In this document: in pieces, positions 7,432 to 17,800 of the stretch
Position numbering within the stretch: position 1 is the stretch's first letter
Layout of the letters: each line of letters opens with the position of its first letter
Source: a virus
Direction: 5' to 3' (one strand)
Length of the DNA: 52,917 nt
Virus record (IMG/VR): IMGVR_UViG_3300009420_000011
Coordinates: 1 to 52,917 of that record
Notes under the pieces: generated by a model
Databases searched by the model: none
Seen by the model: only the letters and a program-made list of their open reading frames with translations
Told to the model about the DNA's origin: nothing
Made by a program: the position numbers and the translations under genes

Positions 7432-9609
7432 TTAAGATGTAAAAGGTGAATTTGCAGAATCTGCTATATTTGCTTGATCTGCCGTTGGATCTACACTTTG
7501 TGATGGGGTACTTCCATCCACTACTTGTACATCTGCAATTGCTGCAACTCTAGCAATCAATATTTGCGCTTCTGCAATCTTAGATATCATTTGCAATTTT
7601 ACTTCTTGCGATACTGCATCGATTTCTAAAATACTATTTGCTTCTTTTACTGTTTGTCCTAAGATAGCTTGCAAATCTTGTATAAGAACATTTTGAACTG
7701 TATTTAACGAAGAGTATCTATTATTTTCTTCAACTATTATAGAATTGTATTGTTCTAAATTAGTTACTTGTTCAGCATATTCGCTTATAGATTCTTGTTG
7801 ATTTTCAATTTTTCTATCCATAAACGAAGTTACGGTATTACCAACCTTAACAAAGGAACCTGTATATAACTGAGTTTCGTTTTCGTCGTTAACAGAAGAT
7901 ACTGTAAATGTTGTATCATTGTATTGTGATATTCTCTGACAATCTTTTGAAGGAACCTTAAATAATACCTCTCCGCTAGCCATGGAAATTTCTGGTGACA
8001 TGTAATTTAAGAATTTATTTACCGATCCATTATTAGTATAAAAGTTAAGATATAACTTTCCTAAACCTGTTAAATCTAAAAATGAAATAGCTTGTGTAGG
8101 ATCACCTTCATAAATAACGAACTTAAAATAAGTATCAGCGGAGGTCATTTGTATCTTTCCTAACCCTTGTGCAAATACTGTTTCTGTTGCACTATTACCT
8201 ACACTCTTAACTTCTACTACGCCAGTCGTTGGATTTCGTTGTAAATATGCATTTTGAGAAGTTAATAAAATTTGATTTGTATTCAAAAACGATGTAAGGT
8301 ATTTTGCATATTTCGTAGAAGATTCTACAGAACTCGTACTACCAACCGCATTCATCACTACATTTTTATCAAATAGTTTATTATATACCTTTGGCTGTAT
8401 AGGATTAATACCTAATTGTATTTTTTGAAGATTCTTTCCGTATTTTAATCCATCATTAAATTGAGCAGATGTCTTTTTTAGAATTGATGTAGAATCTTCT
8501 CTGTTATATAGTCTAACTGTGTAATCAACTCTATAAGATGAAGCAGATTGATTTTGAATAATCGGCCTATATAAAATAGGATCTTGATAATTACTATCTT
8601 GAACAAATTCTATATTATCAGTTTTTATCCATGTTGCTGCAGCTCCACCGTTCCAAACATATTCATAAACATCTAATTGGTGTAATATAATATAATCATT
8701 ACCTGGCAGATTATTTAGTTGTAATATAAAATTATCTATAATAGTACCTTGCCATGCAGCATATAATTCTAAAAAATCTCCGGATGTTGAACCTACACAT
8801 ACCGCAGATACATCAGCATATTGATCTAACGTAGGTAAATCTACTCGTTTTAATTCCCACGTTTGAAAATAATCTTGTCCATTTATTACTGAATTTTTTG
8901 CAATCCATCCAAAATTAGTTTCTATTAAAGATCTTGTATCAGGACCAATTCCATTAGTAAATTTAGAAATCGGTAAGTTAGTAGTAACAGCACCACCAGC
9001 TGCAGCCTGAATATAATCATCAATCATATTATATAATGAAGGTACTTTAACTTCTATATAAGACGCGTAATACTTTCCGTTTAATAAAAATGGATTTGAA
9101 TTAATCTGTGCATAAGAATCAGATTTTCTATAAGCTAAGTTTAGATAATTTACATCTGTTCTTCCTGTTACAGGATCTAAACCGGTTCGAGTATTTATTC
9201 TAAAATAAAATCCTTCATTATTTTCAAAATTAAATCCCTGTACTAAATGTAATCGTACTACATCGTATTTAACACCAATAACCGGAGAAAACGTTATAGG
9301 TAAATTAACGGTATCTGTTAATTGAGGATCGTAATCATTTAATGCAACTAACCCGTTCAAGTCTAAATATCCATAACTTGCGGTTGTTGTATCTGTGGAT
9401 GCTGCCATCCTGGTTCTTACGTTTCCTGTTATTGCAGTAGAATTATCATCATTAAATATAAGATTCGATGTTGCTCCGTGAGCATCTTGCATCTTATAAA
9501 ACGGAGCTGCCGTTGTTGTAAAGATGTTTGAAGTTCCTGATTGATCTCTATATTCATATTCTAATAAAACAGAATCTGAAAGTGATACGTATCTAGATGT
9601 GTTAGCCAT
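7432..9609 (-). CDS. Large virion structural protein with C-terminal coiled coil (725 aa)
   Basis: I do not recognise this protein. The first ~580 residues are beta-rich and low in charge, with many Asn/Thr/Tyr, typical of phage baseplate or fibre domains. A long helical region (about 600-690), opening near MDRKIENQQESISEYAEQVT, has heptad-like spacing and probably forms a coiled coil. The end is Ser/Asp/Ala-rich and probably flexible. The gene lies between the large virion block and the tube-fold protein, so a tail or fibre-network component is likely. There is no enzymatic motif. The ATG start at 9609 follows an A/T-rich leader and has no competing upstream in-frame start. Confidence 0.6.
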   Translation of the reverse strand: MANTSRYVSLSDSVLLEYEYRDQSGTSNIFTTTAAPFYKMQDAHGATSNLIFNDDNSTAITGNVRTRMAASTDTTTASYGYLDLNGLVALNDYDPQLTDTVNLPITFSPVIGVKYDVVRLHLVQGFNFENNEGFYFRINTRTGLDPVTGRTDVNYLNLAYRKSDSYAQINSNPFLLNGKYYASYIEVKVPSLYNMIDDYIQAAAGGAVTTNLPISKFTNGIGPDTRSLIETNFGWIAKNSVINGQDYFQTWELKRVDLPTLDQYADVSAVCVGSTSGDFLELYAAWQGTIIDNFILQLNNLPGNDYIILHQLDVYEYVWNGGAAATWIKTDNIEFVQDSNYQDPILYRPIIQNQSASSYRVDYTVRLYNREDSTSILKKTSAQFNDGLKYGKNLQKIQLGINPIQPKVYNKLFDKNVVMNAVGSTSSVESSTKYAKYLTSFLNTNQILLTSQNAYLQRNPTTGVVEVKSVGNSATETVFAQGLGKIQMTSADTYFKFVIYEGDPTQAISFLDLTGLGKLYLNFYTNNGSVNKFLNYMSPEISMASGEVLFKVPSKDCQRISQYNDTTFTVSSVNDENETQLYTGSFVKVGNTVTSFMDRKIENQQESISEYAEQVTNLEQYNSIIVEENNRYSSLNTVQNVLIQDLQAILGQTVKEANSILEIDAVSQEVKLQMISKIAEAQILIARVAAIADVQVVDGSTPSQSVDPTADQANIADSANSPFTS

Positions 9610-9620
9610 TTTGTTTTATT

Positions 9621-10004
9621 CTATTTTATATTACTTACTATCCATGATGATGTTGATATAGTTGCAACTCCAATTATAAAGCCAACCCATGGTTTTTTAT
9701 ACCATTTATCAACTTGTTTTAATCTATCATCATATAAATTTATTTCCTGGTTTAATAGGTTAATTTGTCTTGAATTGTACATTAATAGCGTACTATCTTG
9801 ATTAGATAACAATTCATAATTTTTTATTTGAAATTTTAACTCACTGATTAACAATGTTTTAATACTGTCTTGTGTAGTCAAAGTATCTATAGCATTGAAT
9901 ACTTTAACTAATTCTGTTCTAGGTATTAAAACTGAATCACTCTCGGTTTGCGAGAAGACATTAATTGAAAGCCCTAATAGTAATACTAATATAAAATTTC
10001 TCAT
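9621..10004 (-). CDS. Secreted/anchored coiled-coil protein, spanin-like candidate
   Basis: This 127-aa protein begins with a signal peptide (residues 1-19, MRNFILVLLLGLSINVFSQ) of the Flavobacteriia type. A central helical Gln/Asn/Leu-rich segment (about 45-100) probably forms a coiled coil. A C-terminal hydrophobic segment follows (about 105-122, beginning PWVGFIIGVA). A periplasmic coiled coil anchored at its C-terminus resembles a unimolecular spanin, which spans the periplasm to fuse the membranes at lysis. However, there is no lipobox cysteine, so outer-membrane lipidation is not supported. It overlaps the upstream 101-aa gene by 4 bp (ATGA), so the two are translated together. Confidence 0.6.
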   Translation of the reverse strand: MRNFILVLLLGLSINVFSQTESDSVLIPRTELVKVFNAIDTLTTQDSIKTLLISELKFQIKNYELLSNQDSTLLMYNSRQINLLNQEINLYDDRLKQVDKWYKKPWVGFIIGVATISTSSWIVSNIK

Positions 10005-10306
10005 TTTTTGTACTTTTTCTTAAAATCCTTAAGAGTATCACTAGCTTTTGATGTATCAATTACATTAGATTCAGTAGCTTTAATCTTCTTTTTAGATTCT
10101 TTAATTTTACCTTTAGTCACAGTCTTTTCTTTTTGCGTGACTGCCCTTTTCTTTTTTACTTTATCAATATCCTTTTCAACTTTCTTTTTCTTTGTGTTAA
10201 ATTCCTTTTTGCTAGGATCTTGCAAGCTTTTGAATATAACAAATAAAGCAGCTAATGCGGTAATACTACCAGCAACCCATTTCCAAATTTTGTTTAATGT
10301 ATTCAT
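10001..10306 (-). CDS. Small membrane protein with Lys-rich helical tail, possible holin or i-spanin
   Basis: This 101-aa protein has one N-terminal transmembrane segment (about 9-27, WKWVAGSITALAALFVIFK) and then about 70 residues that are extremely Lys-rich and helical. In topology it resembles an inner-membrane spanin subunit or a small single-span holin. The strong positive charge after the segment would tend to keep the tail in the cytoplasm, which argues against a periplasmic i-spanin. It overlaps both neighbours by 4 bp (10001-10004 and 10303-10306). No endolysin gene is recognisable nearby. Confidence 0.55.
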   Translation of the reverse strand: MNTLNKIWKWVAGSITALAALFVIFKSLQDPSKKEFNTKKKKVEKDIDKVKKKRAVTQKEKTVTKGKIKESKKKIKATESNVIDTSKASDTLKDFKKKYKK

Positions 10307-10533
10307 ATCAATTCTAATGTTTTCAAATCTAATTCAGCATCTTCACCATATTTTTCTTTTAGTGTATCGATTACTAACGATTCGTTTTTTCTAATTTGTT
10401 TAAGTTCCTTTAATAGATCATCCTTTTCTTTATGTAATTTATCCAAAGATTTTTCTAATAACTCCATATCATAATGAACCTTAGAATATCTATTCATTAT
10501 TTCCTTTACTATTTGTTTTTCTTTTTTATTCAT
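10303..10533 (-). CDS. Small coiled-coil protein, first of the overlapping trio
   Basis: This is a 76-residue, highly charged, almost entirely helical protein (Lys/Glu/Leu) with heptad-like spacing from about 8 to 60, and no membrane segment or cysteine. It is tightly coupled by a 4-bp overlap to the membrane protein downstream and starts 9 bp after the stop of the Hint-bearing fibre gene. It could be a partner of the membrane proteins, a chaperone for the fibre, or a regulator. The sequence does not decide. Confidence 0.55.
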   Translation of the reverse strand: MNKKEKQIVKEIMNRYSKVHYDMELLEKSLDKLHKEKDDLLKELKQIRKNESLVIDTLKEKYGEDAELDLKTLELI

Positions 10534-10541
10534 CTTTTGTT

Positions 10542-13500
10542 TTAATCAGTTAATACCAATTTACTTATACTTGTACCTTTATGTGTATTATCAAGAACAC
10601 CAGTAGCTACAATTCCTTCTACTATATAGTTATCTTCAGTTTGTAAGTAATATAAATTATCTACGTACATTAATTCATTTTCCCAATTTAATTCATCAGC
10701 AGTTTGCCATTTTCCATCGACATATAACGGATGACTATCGGTTACTGTTAAATTATCTTTTGTATACATTGTTATTTCATCATTAACATTATAGATAAAT
10801 GAATCTAATACCGGAACGTTTGTTCCATCTTTAGTTTTTATAAGATCACCAATTTTGATAGTCTCTATAGATTTCCAAGAATTATCTGCCATTAATACAT
10901 GTGTTCCTATTATAAAGCAGCCTCCAACTTTAGAATTATCATCTACAACTATTGGAGCACCATCGTTTTTTCTATGTTGTAAACTAACATAAGCCTGTCC
11001 ACTAAATGAAATTCCGGTACTCTTATAAAATGTATTATTTCTTGGTAACGCAGCTAATCCAGCATTTTTCCAATAATAAGCTGATGAATTTAATTTTTTA
11101 ACGTTAGCCTGAGAAACAAATTTAATAGGCATTCCCATCGAGCTTGTATAAGCGTAACCACTCCCACTAAGTCCTCCATTTCCGTCAAATCCAGTAACTG
11201 TCACATTTGCCTGTCCTGAAGTATATGCCCAAGGATTAGGTGGCATATATATAAATTCTATGTATGACCTATTCTCGAATGTATTTGCCTCATTATCAGC
11301 ATAACCGGCACAAACTCTCCACATCCAATTTCCAACTTGATAATGACCGGCCGAATCATGATTATATTGTTGATATACTCCAAATGAATTCAATCCACCT
11401 GAAAAGGCAACTGATGGAATCAACGCATCTAACGATGTGGACCAATTTGCAGTTGGATTAGAAGCAGAATCCAAGAACGGCCGCATTCCTAATTGTTGTG
11501 CCGTTGTCATCGATACATTTTCAGCGTCTATCATGGTTAAAGGAATTTCTTGATTAGTACCATATGTACTCCACGGATGAAAATTCTGATAATATACATT
11601 ACTATTTGCACTTGATGATTGGGTAAACATATTTCTATTACCTCCTTTTTGCTGTGATTCAGTAGCTACAAGTCCTTGCATTGGTTTAGATACTCCTGGA
11701 TACCAATCCGTAGTGTATGCATATGCACTTGCTCCAGTTCCTGTTGTTCCATAAGTCATATTACCTCTTCTTGTAGGCTTATTAAAGGCAAGAGTCTCTG
11801 ATAAACCAGAATACTGATCAGTTTTCAAAGTTATTCTAAATGATTGAAGTTTTACAGCTTTCATAAACTTATAACTATCGTTATTTCCACCAGTACCAAT
11901 AGATGGAACATTATCTTGATTTCCAACAGTTCCAACGCCTGAGTATGCTGCATATACTGTACGATAATCTACTCCATTTCCACTTCTTGACTGGTCTTGA
12001 TTATTACTTAACCACCATCCTATGTCGATATTAAAATCTACATGCATTCTACCATTTTGTGAAGAATCACTCGGTGCACCAAAAGGCATCCAAGGCCTAT
12101 CTGGATTTTCTGGTGTAAGTCTAATAGAAGAAGATGGAGATATCCAATTACTCCAATATCCTGTACTAGATCCATTGGTTACGTTTGGATTTTGTTGGTT
12201 TCTATAAGGAGCTCCATCACCAGATGAGTTTGCAGTAGTTAGATTAACTTTAGATCTTGCTGGTAGTCTAGTAGCAGGGAGAACAGCTGAATTAGAACCA
12301 TTAAATTGAAATTCATTTATTCCACAAAAACCATTTGATGAACTCCATTGATCGTTACTAGCACCCCATTGGGTGTAAGTAAGATTTCTAGATGCTAATT
12401 CTCTTCCTGTAGTATCGGTAGAAAAATAATTCAGTCTAGCGGAATCAAGGAAAAATTCTTTAGAAGTTATCTCGTAATAATCATTAGTTCTTCCAGCAAC
12501 CTCTGTTTGAGTTTGCGAGTCAACCGATTTCAATCCGATCGTATCAGGTATCATTTTCACGGCAGCTCCACCTTCAGCATCAGGTATTCCACTAAATCCA
12601 GATACGGCAACTCCAGCAGTTGTATCCGCTTTACCAACTCCTTGAAATCTGATATCCATTGTTCCTTTCTGAATTACACCATCATATCCTCTAACAACAG
12701 TTAAGTTAGTAGTATTTATATTACCTGAATTTGGGTTTCCTGTAGCAACGTCGTCTTCTTGTACTATTTTAATTCTAGGACCGACATTCGCTACGATGGC
12801 TGCAGCAGAAGATCCTAATAACATAATATCCGGTGATATAGTAGTACCACCAGTTTGCCATGTAGTTAGAGGTTCTATTAAAATTCTATTATTATATTTC
12901 CAACTAGAAGGGATTGAAGTACTAAAGTTGTTATTCACCAATTGTAATTGACCATATTCAGTTATACCTCCAATTCTTTGTGATGTTGCTGATTGTGCAT
13001 CTACATTTATTAACTCAGCTGAGGTAGGACATGGGTTTAAGTTTTGATGAGTCATAAAGGATAATTCACCTTGAGTGTTAGCATCCCTATAATCATTTCT
13101 AATAGAAAATGAGTTATCCGTTGAAACCGGACCACCACCAGCATATGATCCAAAAAATAAATCTGCACTTGCTCCAGGTGCCTGATTATGTCCGTTATAT
13201 GATGTAATATCCATTCTAGAATAATTCTTTGCAGATAACGAACCGGTTTCTGAATGAGCTATTGTTGCAAAATTCCTTGCAGTAACTAAACTAATACGAG
13301 TTTCATTATTACATAAAGGATCAACTCTCCAGGAACCAATACTATTAGGATCAACCCAATCTCCAGTACCTTGATTGTCCATACTAACCATAACAGAGCC
13401 AGTTGATCCAACCATAGTTCCAGTTCTCATTCGTAATCTACCAACGGCATCTAAAGAATATGCAGGTAATGCGGTAAAGGTCGGATCCCAATCATTAGCA

Positions 13501-14888
13501 ACTTGTCCAACATCACCAATCATAACTTTCTTATCGGTTACATTCATATCTGTAAATTGTGATGTTCCAGATAATTTAGAACCAAATCCTATATATTGAG
13601 TTCCACCGTTAGATACATTCCCAACTCCTATAAATGGCACATCCTGACCGGTAATTCCTCCAGCAGCCTGAGTGGAAGGCCCTGCACCAAAGGTTGATCC
13701 AGGAGTAATAACAATTCGATACATATCATCTATTTGAGTACCTTTATTATTAAAGAACGATACTTCTGGTAATAAACCTAATGTTCCATGATAGTTTCCA
13801 CCACCACCGCCACCAACAGTAAATTGTCCACCAGCACCTTGTTCTATACGAACTCTACCAAATTCTATCGGAGATGTACTTAATAAAATACCTGACCTAT
13901 CGTTTGCTGCCGTTTGTCCACCAGTAATAAAATCAAGATTTTGTCCAGCTTCTATTATACCAATAGAATTTGTATGTGTATAACCTGCACCAAATAATTT
14001 CACATTATAAACACTTTCTATATTTATACCAGAGGTCGGTACACCAGTTCCAGCTATATTAGCAGATATCCAATCAGTAAAGTTAGATATATGTAAATTT
14101 CGTAATGAATCTACAAACATATTAGAGAAACTAGATTGTGCAGCTGGTGGTGTACCAGAAACTGTAGATTCCCATCCTAAAACGATTCCACCACCACCCT
14201 TTCCTCCGATACTTGCATTTTGATTCCAATAAGTTCCTGCTTGTATTTCACTATTTGTTCGTGGGTTTACTATTAATTTAGGTTGTCTATCCAAAGGCCA
14301 AGCTGCAGCAGATGCAATTCCAGTTAAATGACCTCCTAAATAAAGAGTATCTTTAGAAAATCCATCGGATGTAGTTGGAGAAGTAGTATCACCAGTAAGA
14401 AATACATAATCAGAATCAGATCCTGTTTGATTGGCTAATGTTTGTGGTTGCCATCTCGTTCCTGTCGTTGCTCCACGGAATATAGTCCAACCTATATTTT
14501 CGCCAGTAGCTCCAGTAGGTCCAGTAGGACCTAATAGATTTAATCCAGTATCTTGAAATTCATTAGCAATGGTATTCCAATCGTATACTTGACCTAATGG
14601 ATATGTTGATCCAGGATTACATCCTTGACCAGCACCACCTTTATAAAGAAATAGATCTCCACCGAATGGCAGAGTCACGCCAATTGATGTTGTTGTTCCG
14701 GTACAACCTACATACCATTTATTACCAGGATCTCCTTCTGGACCAGCAGGTCCAATAGGTCCAAATGGTCCAATAGGTCCAGGAGGCCCACCACCAGCAA
14801 GCATCAGTTGGTCAAAGTTAAAATTAACCTTTTCCATAAACTGATTTACTGAGTCGCTTAAAATTATTTCTTTAATAACTATTGACAT
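10542..14888 (-). CDS. Large tail fibre with collagen-like N-terminus and C-terminal Hint domain (1448 aa)
   Basis: This fibre protein opens with a short helix (SDSVNQFMEKVNFNFDQLML, residues 11-30) likely used for attachment. A collagen-like Gly-Pro stretch follows (about 34-55), and a second short GPTGPTGATG stretch lies near 120-130. The long middle (~140-1320) is beta-rich, Ser/Thr/Gly/Asn-rich and lacks enzyme motifs, as in phage fibres. The last 125 residues are a Hint (hedgehog/intein) domain: C1324 in CFIIGTHVLMADNSWKSIE, the TxxH motif T1383-D-S-H1386, and a terminal block NYIVEGIVATGVLDN ending at N1434, followed by Thr and 13 more residues. It therefore probably cleaves or splices itself after assembly. 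It is the last of the run of large virion genes. Confidence 0.82.
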   Translation of the reverse strand: MSIVIKEIILSDSVNQFMEKVNFNFDQLMLAGGGPPGPIGPFGPIGPAGPEGDPGNKWYVGCTGTTTSIGVTLPFGGDLFLYKGGAGQGCNPGSTYPLGQVYDWNTIANEFQDTGLNLLGPTGPTGATGENIGWTIFRGATTGTRWQPQTLANQTGSDSDYVFLTGDTTSPTTSDGFSKDTLYLGGHLTGIASAAAWPLDRQPKLIVNPRTNSEIQAGTYWNQNASIGGKGGGGIVLGWESTVSGTPPAAQSSFSNMFVDSLRNLHISNFTDWISANIAGTGVPTSGINIESVYNVKLFGAGYTHTNSIGIIEAGQNLDFITGGQTAANDRSGILLSTSPIEFGRVRIEQGAGGQFTVGGGGGGNYHGTLGLLPEVSFFNNKGTQIDDMYRIVITPGSTFGAGPSTQAAGGITGQDVPFIGVGNVSNGGTQYIGFGSKLSGTSQFTDMNVTDKKVMIGDVGQVANDWDPTFTALPAYSLDAVGRLRMRTGTMVGSTGSVMVSMDNQGTGDWVDPNSIGSWRVDPLCNNETRISLVTARNFATIAHSETGSLSAKNYSRMDITSYNGHNQAPGASADLFFGSYAGGGPVSTDNSFSIRNDYRDANTQGELSFMTHQNLNPCPTSAELINVDAQSATSQRIGGITEYGQLQLVNNNFSTSIPSSWKYNNRILIEPLTTWQTGGTTISPDIMLLGSSAAAIVANVGPRIKIVQEDDVATGNPNSGNINTTNLTVVRGYDGVIQKGTMDIRFQGVGKADTTAGVAVSGFSGIPDAEGGAAVKMIPDTIGLKSVDSQTQTEVAGRTNDYYEITSKEFFLDSARLNYFSTDTTGRELASRNLTYTQWGASNDQWSSSNGFCGINEFQFNGSNSAVLPATRLPARSKVNLTTANSSGDGAPYRNQQNPNVTNGSSTGYWSNWISPSSSIRLTPENPDRPWMPFGAPSDSSQNGRMHVDFNIDIGWWLSNNQDQSRSGNGVDYRTVYAAYSGVGTVGNQDNVPSIGTGGNNDSYKFMKAVKLQSFRITLKTDQYSGLSETLAFNKPTRRGNMTYGTTGTGASAYAYTTDWYPGVSKPMQGLVATESQQKGGNRNMFTQSSSANSNVYYQNFHPWSTYGTNQEIPLTMIDAENVSMTTAQQLGMRPFLDSASNPTANWSTSLDALIPSVAFSGGLNSFGVYQQYNHDSAGHYQVGNWMWRVCAGYADNEANTFENRSYIEFIYMPPNPWAYTSGQANVTVTGFDGNGGLSGSGYAYTSSMGMPIKFVSQANVKKLNSSAYYWKNAGLAALPRNNTFYKSTGISFSGQAYVSLQHRKNDGAPIVVDDNSKVGGCFIIGTHVLMADNSWKSIETIKIGDLIKTKDGTNVPVLDSFIYNVNDEITMYTKDNLTVTDSHPLYVDGKWQTADELNWENELMYVDNLYYLQTEDNYIVEGIVATGVLDNTHKGTSISKLVLTD
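10587..10919 (-). other. Hint (intein-like) domain within the 1448-aa fibre
   Basis: This covers residues 1324-1434. Block A: Cys1 in C-F-I-I-G-T-H-V-L-M, then the conserved S-I-E-T-I-K-I-G-D. Block B: T-V-T-D-S-H-P-L-Y-V, with the TxxH catalytic pair. Terminal blocks: NYIVEGIVATGVLDN, then T. The intein penultimate His is replaced by Asp (D-N instead of H-N), while the terminal Asn and a +1 Thr are present. No homing endonuclease is inserted. At about 111 residues it is short for a splicing intein and nearer in size to bacterial intein-like and hedgehog-type domains. Confidence 0.75.
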
Positions 14889-14897
14889 CGTTTACTT

Positions 14898-17800
14898 TTA
14901 TTTTTTCTCTAACTCAACAATAAATGATATTGAGTAATTATTTAGTTTTGGTATATTATATATCAATCTAAAATCTAATGGAGATTGAGATTTGAATTTG
15001 ATACTAACATTCTCGTTAATCGCATAACCTTTTGTTAATAATTCTAAATTTGTAAGATCTAACTCTACTATAGGCAATTCATTTACGTTATTTGCAAATT
15101 GATTCTCATAGAATATAATTTTTTTAACTTTATACCTAGAATATATGTTATTATTTATATATGCATTAATATCATCGTCTAAACCAGCTTCACCAAAACT
15201 AAATGATGGGTTTATATATGCGTTAAACTCTGTATCGAAACCATCTGATCTCAAAAATTTAGTTAGAGATTTCGTAACAAAAACATCTAAAATTAACAAT
15301 GATTTAGGTATTGGCTCAGCTGAAGAACCAATCATTCTAGGTTGAGAAGTTTCCATAATTTGTTGCACCACACTCTCTGGCTCATTGCTTGCATTAACTA
15401 ATCCACCAGCGATATCGCTCAATTCTACAATATCAAAATTATTTAATGTTATTGTATCTGGTATATTCATAATCTTAGATCCAAAGAATGCTTTATTCTC
15501 AATTGATCCTTTATAACCAGGTACTGATTGCGTTAAATTTCGATCTATATTTTGTATATAATAATCAATATCCCAATTACTCATAAAGGAATATAAGTTT
15601 CTTTTGTTTATGGCTACTTCATCAATCTTTGGATATAGACTAGGATTACTACTCTCTGTACTCAATTTTAATATACCTTCTGGATTTTCAGGATTCACTT
15701 TGTTATAAAACAAACCTGATATTTTACCAAAATTAGGTTCATCTAAATTAAATTCTAAATTATGATATTTTGGAAACCCATAGTACCTAGTTCCTCTGAC
15801 ACCATCCTTTGACCCATAATAATCTTTGTAATAAAACACATCTGTAAATTTAGGTTGATATCTTCCATTGTATCTAGATAAAATGTTTAACTCAGCTCTT
15901 TCCATAGCATCTATTTGATATCCAACAACTTCGGAGCTAGTTAAAAATGTTAATTCTTGTGGTATATCGGTATCTTCACCAGGTTGTATATAATTAGCCT
16001 TATAGCTTTCAAATGGTAATGATAATTCTAAAACTTTATCGTTTTTAACTACAGTACCATCCGTTTTATATGTAATATAATCTATATCAGGATTTCCTTT
16101 ATTAAATTCGCTAGCTAGTTGTGCAAAAGCTAAATCTTTAATAATTCCTTCATATCCAGAAAAACCACCTCCAAAGTATACTGGTTGTGAATCCCATATA
16201 CCACCAGGACCAAATACGACAGGATTTCCAGCAGGACCTGATAGGTAGAAAGCATTAGAAAACGGTGGTTGAAACGCTGATGGAGTACCTGGTGGAACGT
16301 ATGGTGTATTATATTCTACAATAGTTTGGCAATCAAATGAGTTTTGGGAAACATTAGAAATACCACCGAATACCCACGTCTTACCAGGTATTAATTGATT
16401 AACATCAATATATAGATCATTATAACTACCATCAGAATTAGTTTGCATTTCTAATACAAAATTAACATAAGATAAATTTACCGCATTTTGAGTTCCTAAT
16501 ACTCGAAAGCTACCGTTCGGGTTTAATTCCCAATGACTTATAGCTCCACTTAGATCAAAATTATCTGGTTGATATCCAGTAGCACCAGGCAATGGAGTAC
16601 CATTTAACGGAACTAATTTATCCTTCAACGTGTATAATAAAGTTCTATCTATAAAATGATCAGATGGGGCAGTAGACCCAGATGGTGCAATTCCAAGCTT
16701 AGTAAATAAATTATCCATTAAACCTGCTTGAACTAATAACGTAATCGTTTTATATTTCTCATTTTCTATGACTTTGTAAAGTAATCCTGTCTCACTAATT
16801 GAAAGTATCGCAGCAAATTTATAGTCATTATATTTAGTACTCTTCTGGAATTTAAGTTCTCTTATATTATAGTTTACATCGCTATAATCAACTTTAGGCT
16901 TAACTACAGCCTTTACACCTCTAAATAATGTTTCCGAAAATCTATTCTCTTGTCCATATGCAAAAGTGCTATATTTAGTTTGAGTAGATACTGAAGTTCC
17001 TCCAATAGTTTCTCTAGTAAAGTATTCTCTAAAATAATCTAAATCTACTCCAGTTGGTCCATCTACTGTTGCTAATCCAAATGCGGTTGATCCTGTACCT
17101 GTTGTGTATGTTGTGCCGACGTTTATCGGCTCGTTAAAATAAGAAAACGAGTTAATTTTCTCGTTGAATGTCATGTATGGTGGATACTTTTGTAAATATA
17201 ACCATTCGTGTGTATAAAACTTTGCGTTAGAACTAAATTCTCTGAATGAAGGTCCGAAGTTAGGATATCTAAATGCAGATGAAGAATTTAATCTATATGG
17301 ATTTTGTCGAACATCTAAGCTATCATCATCATATACCCATTTACTAATAAAAGGAGAAACTCTAGAAGGTAACACTAATTGTTTAACAAAATTTTCTTTT
17401 AATCGATCATATTCATTAGTAATAACACTATCCGTATCTGTAAAAATATCAGGTATACCCATAAGACCAAAGTATCCTCCATTTTCTGCAAAAGAAGATG
17501 ATGGTCCTATTATAGGATTGATCCAAAATGTAGCTCCAGAAACTCCAGTAGCACCTATAGAAAATGATGATGTGTATCCACCGGGCCCAGTAGCACCTAA
17601 ATACCAAGCATCTAGTTTTTCTCGATCAGCATCTGCAGTTTTCATATATTGAGTAGAATAGAAATCATAATCAAAATCCTTAAATTGATATATTGAAAAT
17701 AATCCACATTCATTAGATCCTAAAGAAAGTATAGGTAATTGTTTAGAAGATGTTAAAATAATGTCGTTAGATGTATCTAATATATTAACTGTATAATACT

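Noticed and set aside
10008-10394. Plus-strand 128-aa hydrophobic frame across the small trio
   Set aside because: It is antisense to three overlapping minus-strand genes with better features (signal peptide, membrane segments, 4-bp overlaps).
10542-10919. Hint domain as a mobile intein with homing endonuclease
   Set aside because: The domain is only about 111 residues with no LAGLIDADG or HNH insertion, and it lies at the protein end, not in a conserved active site.
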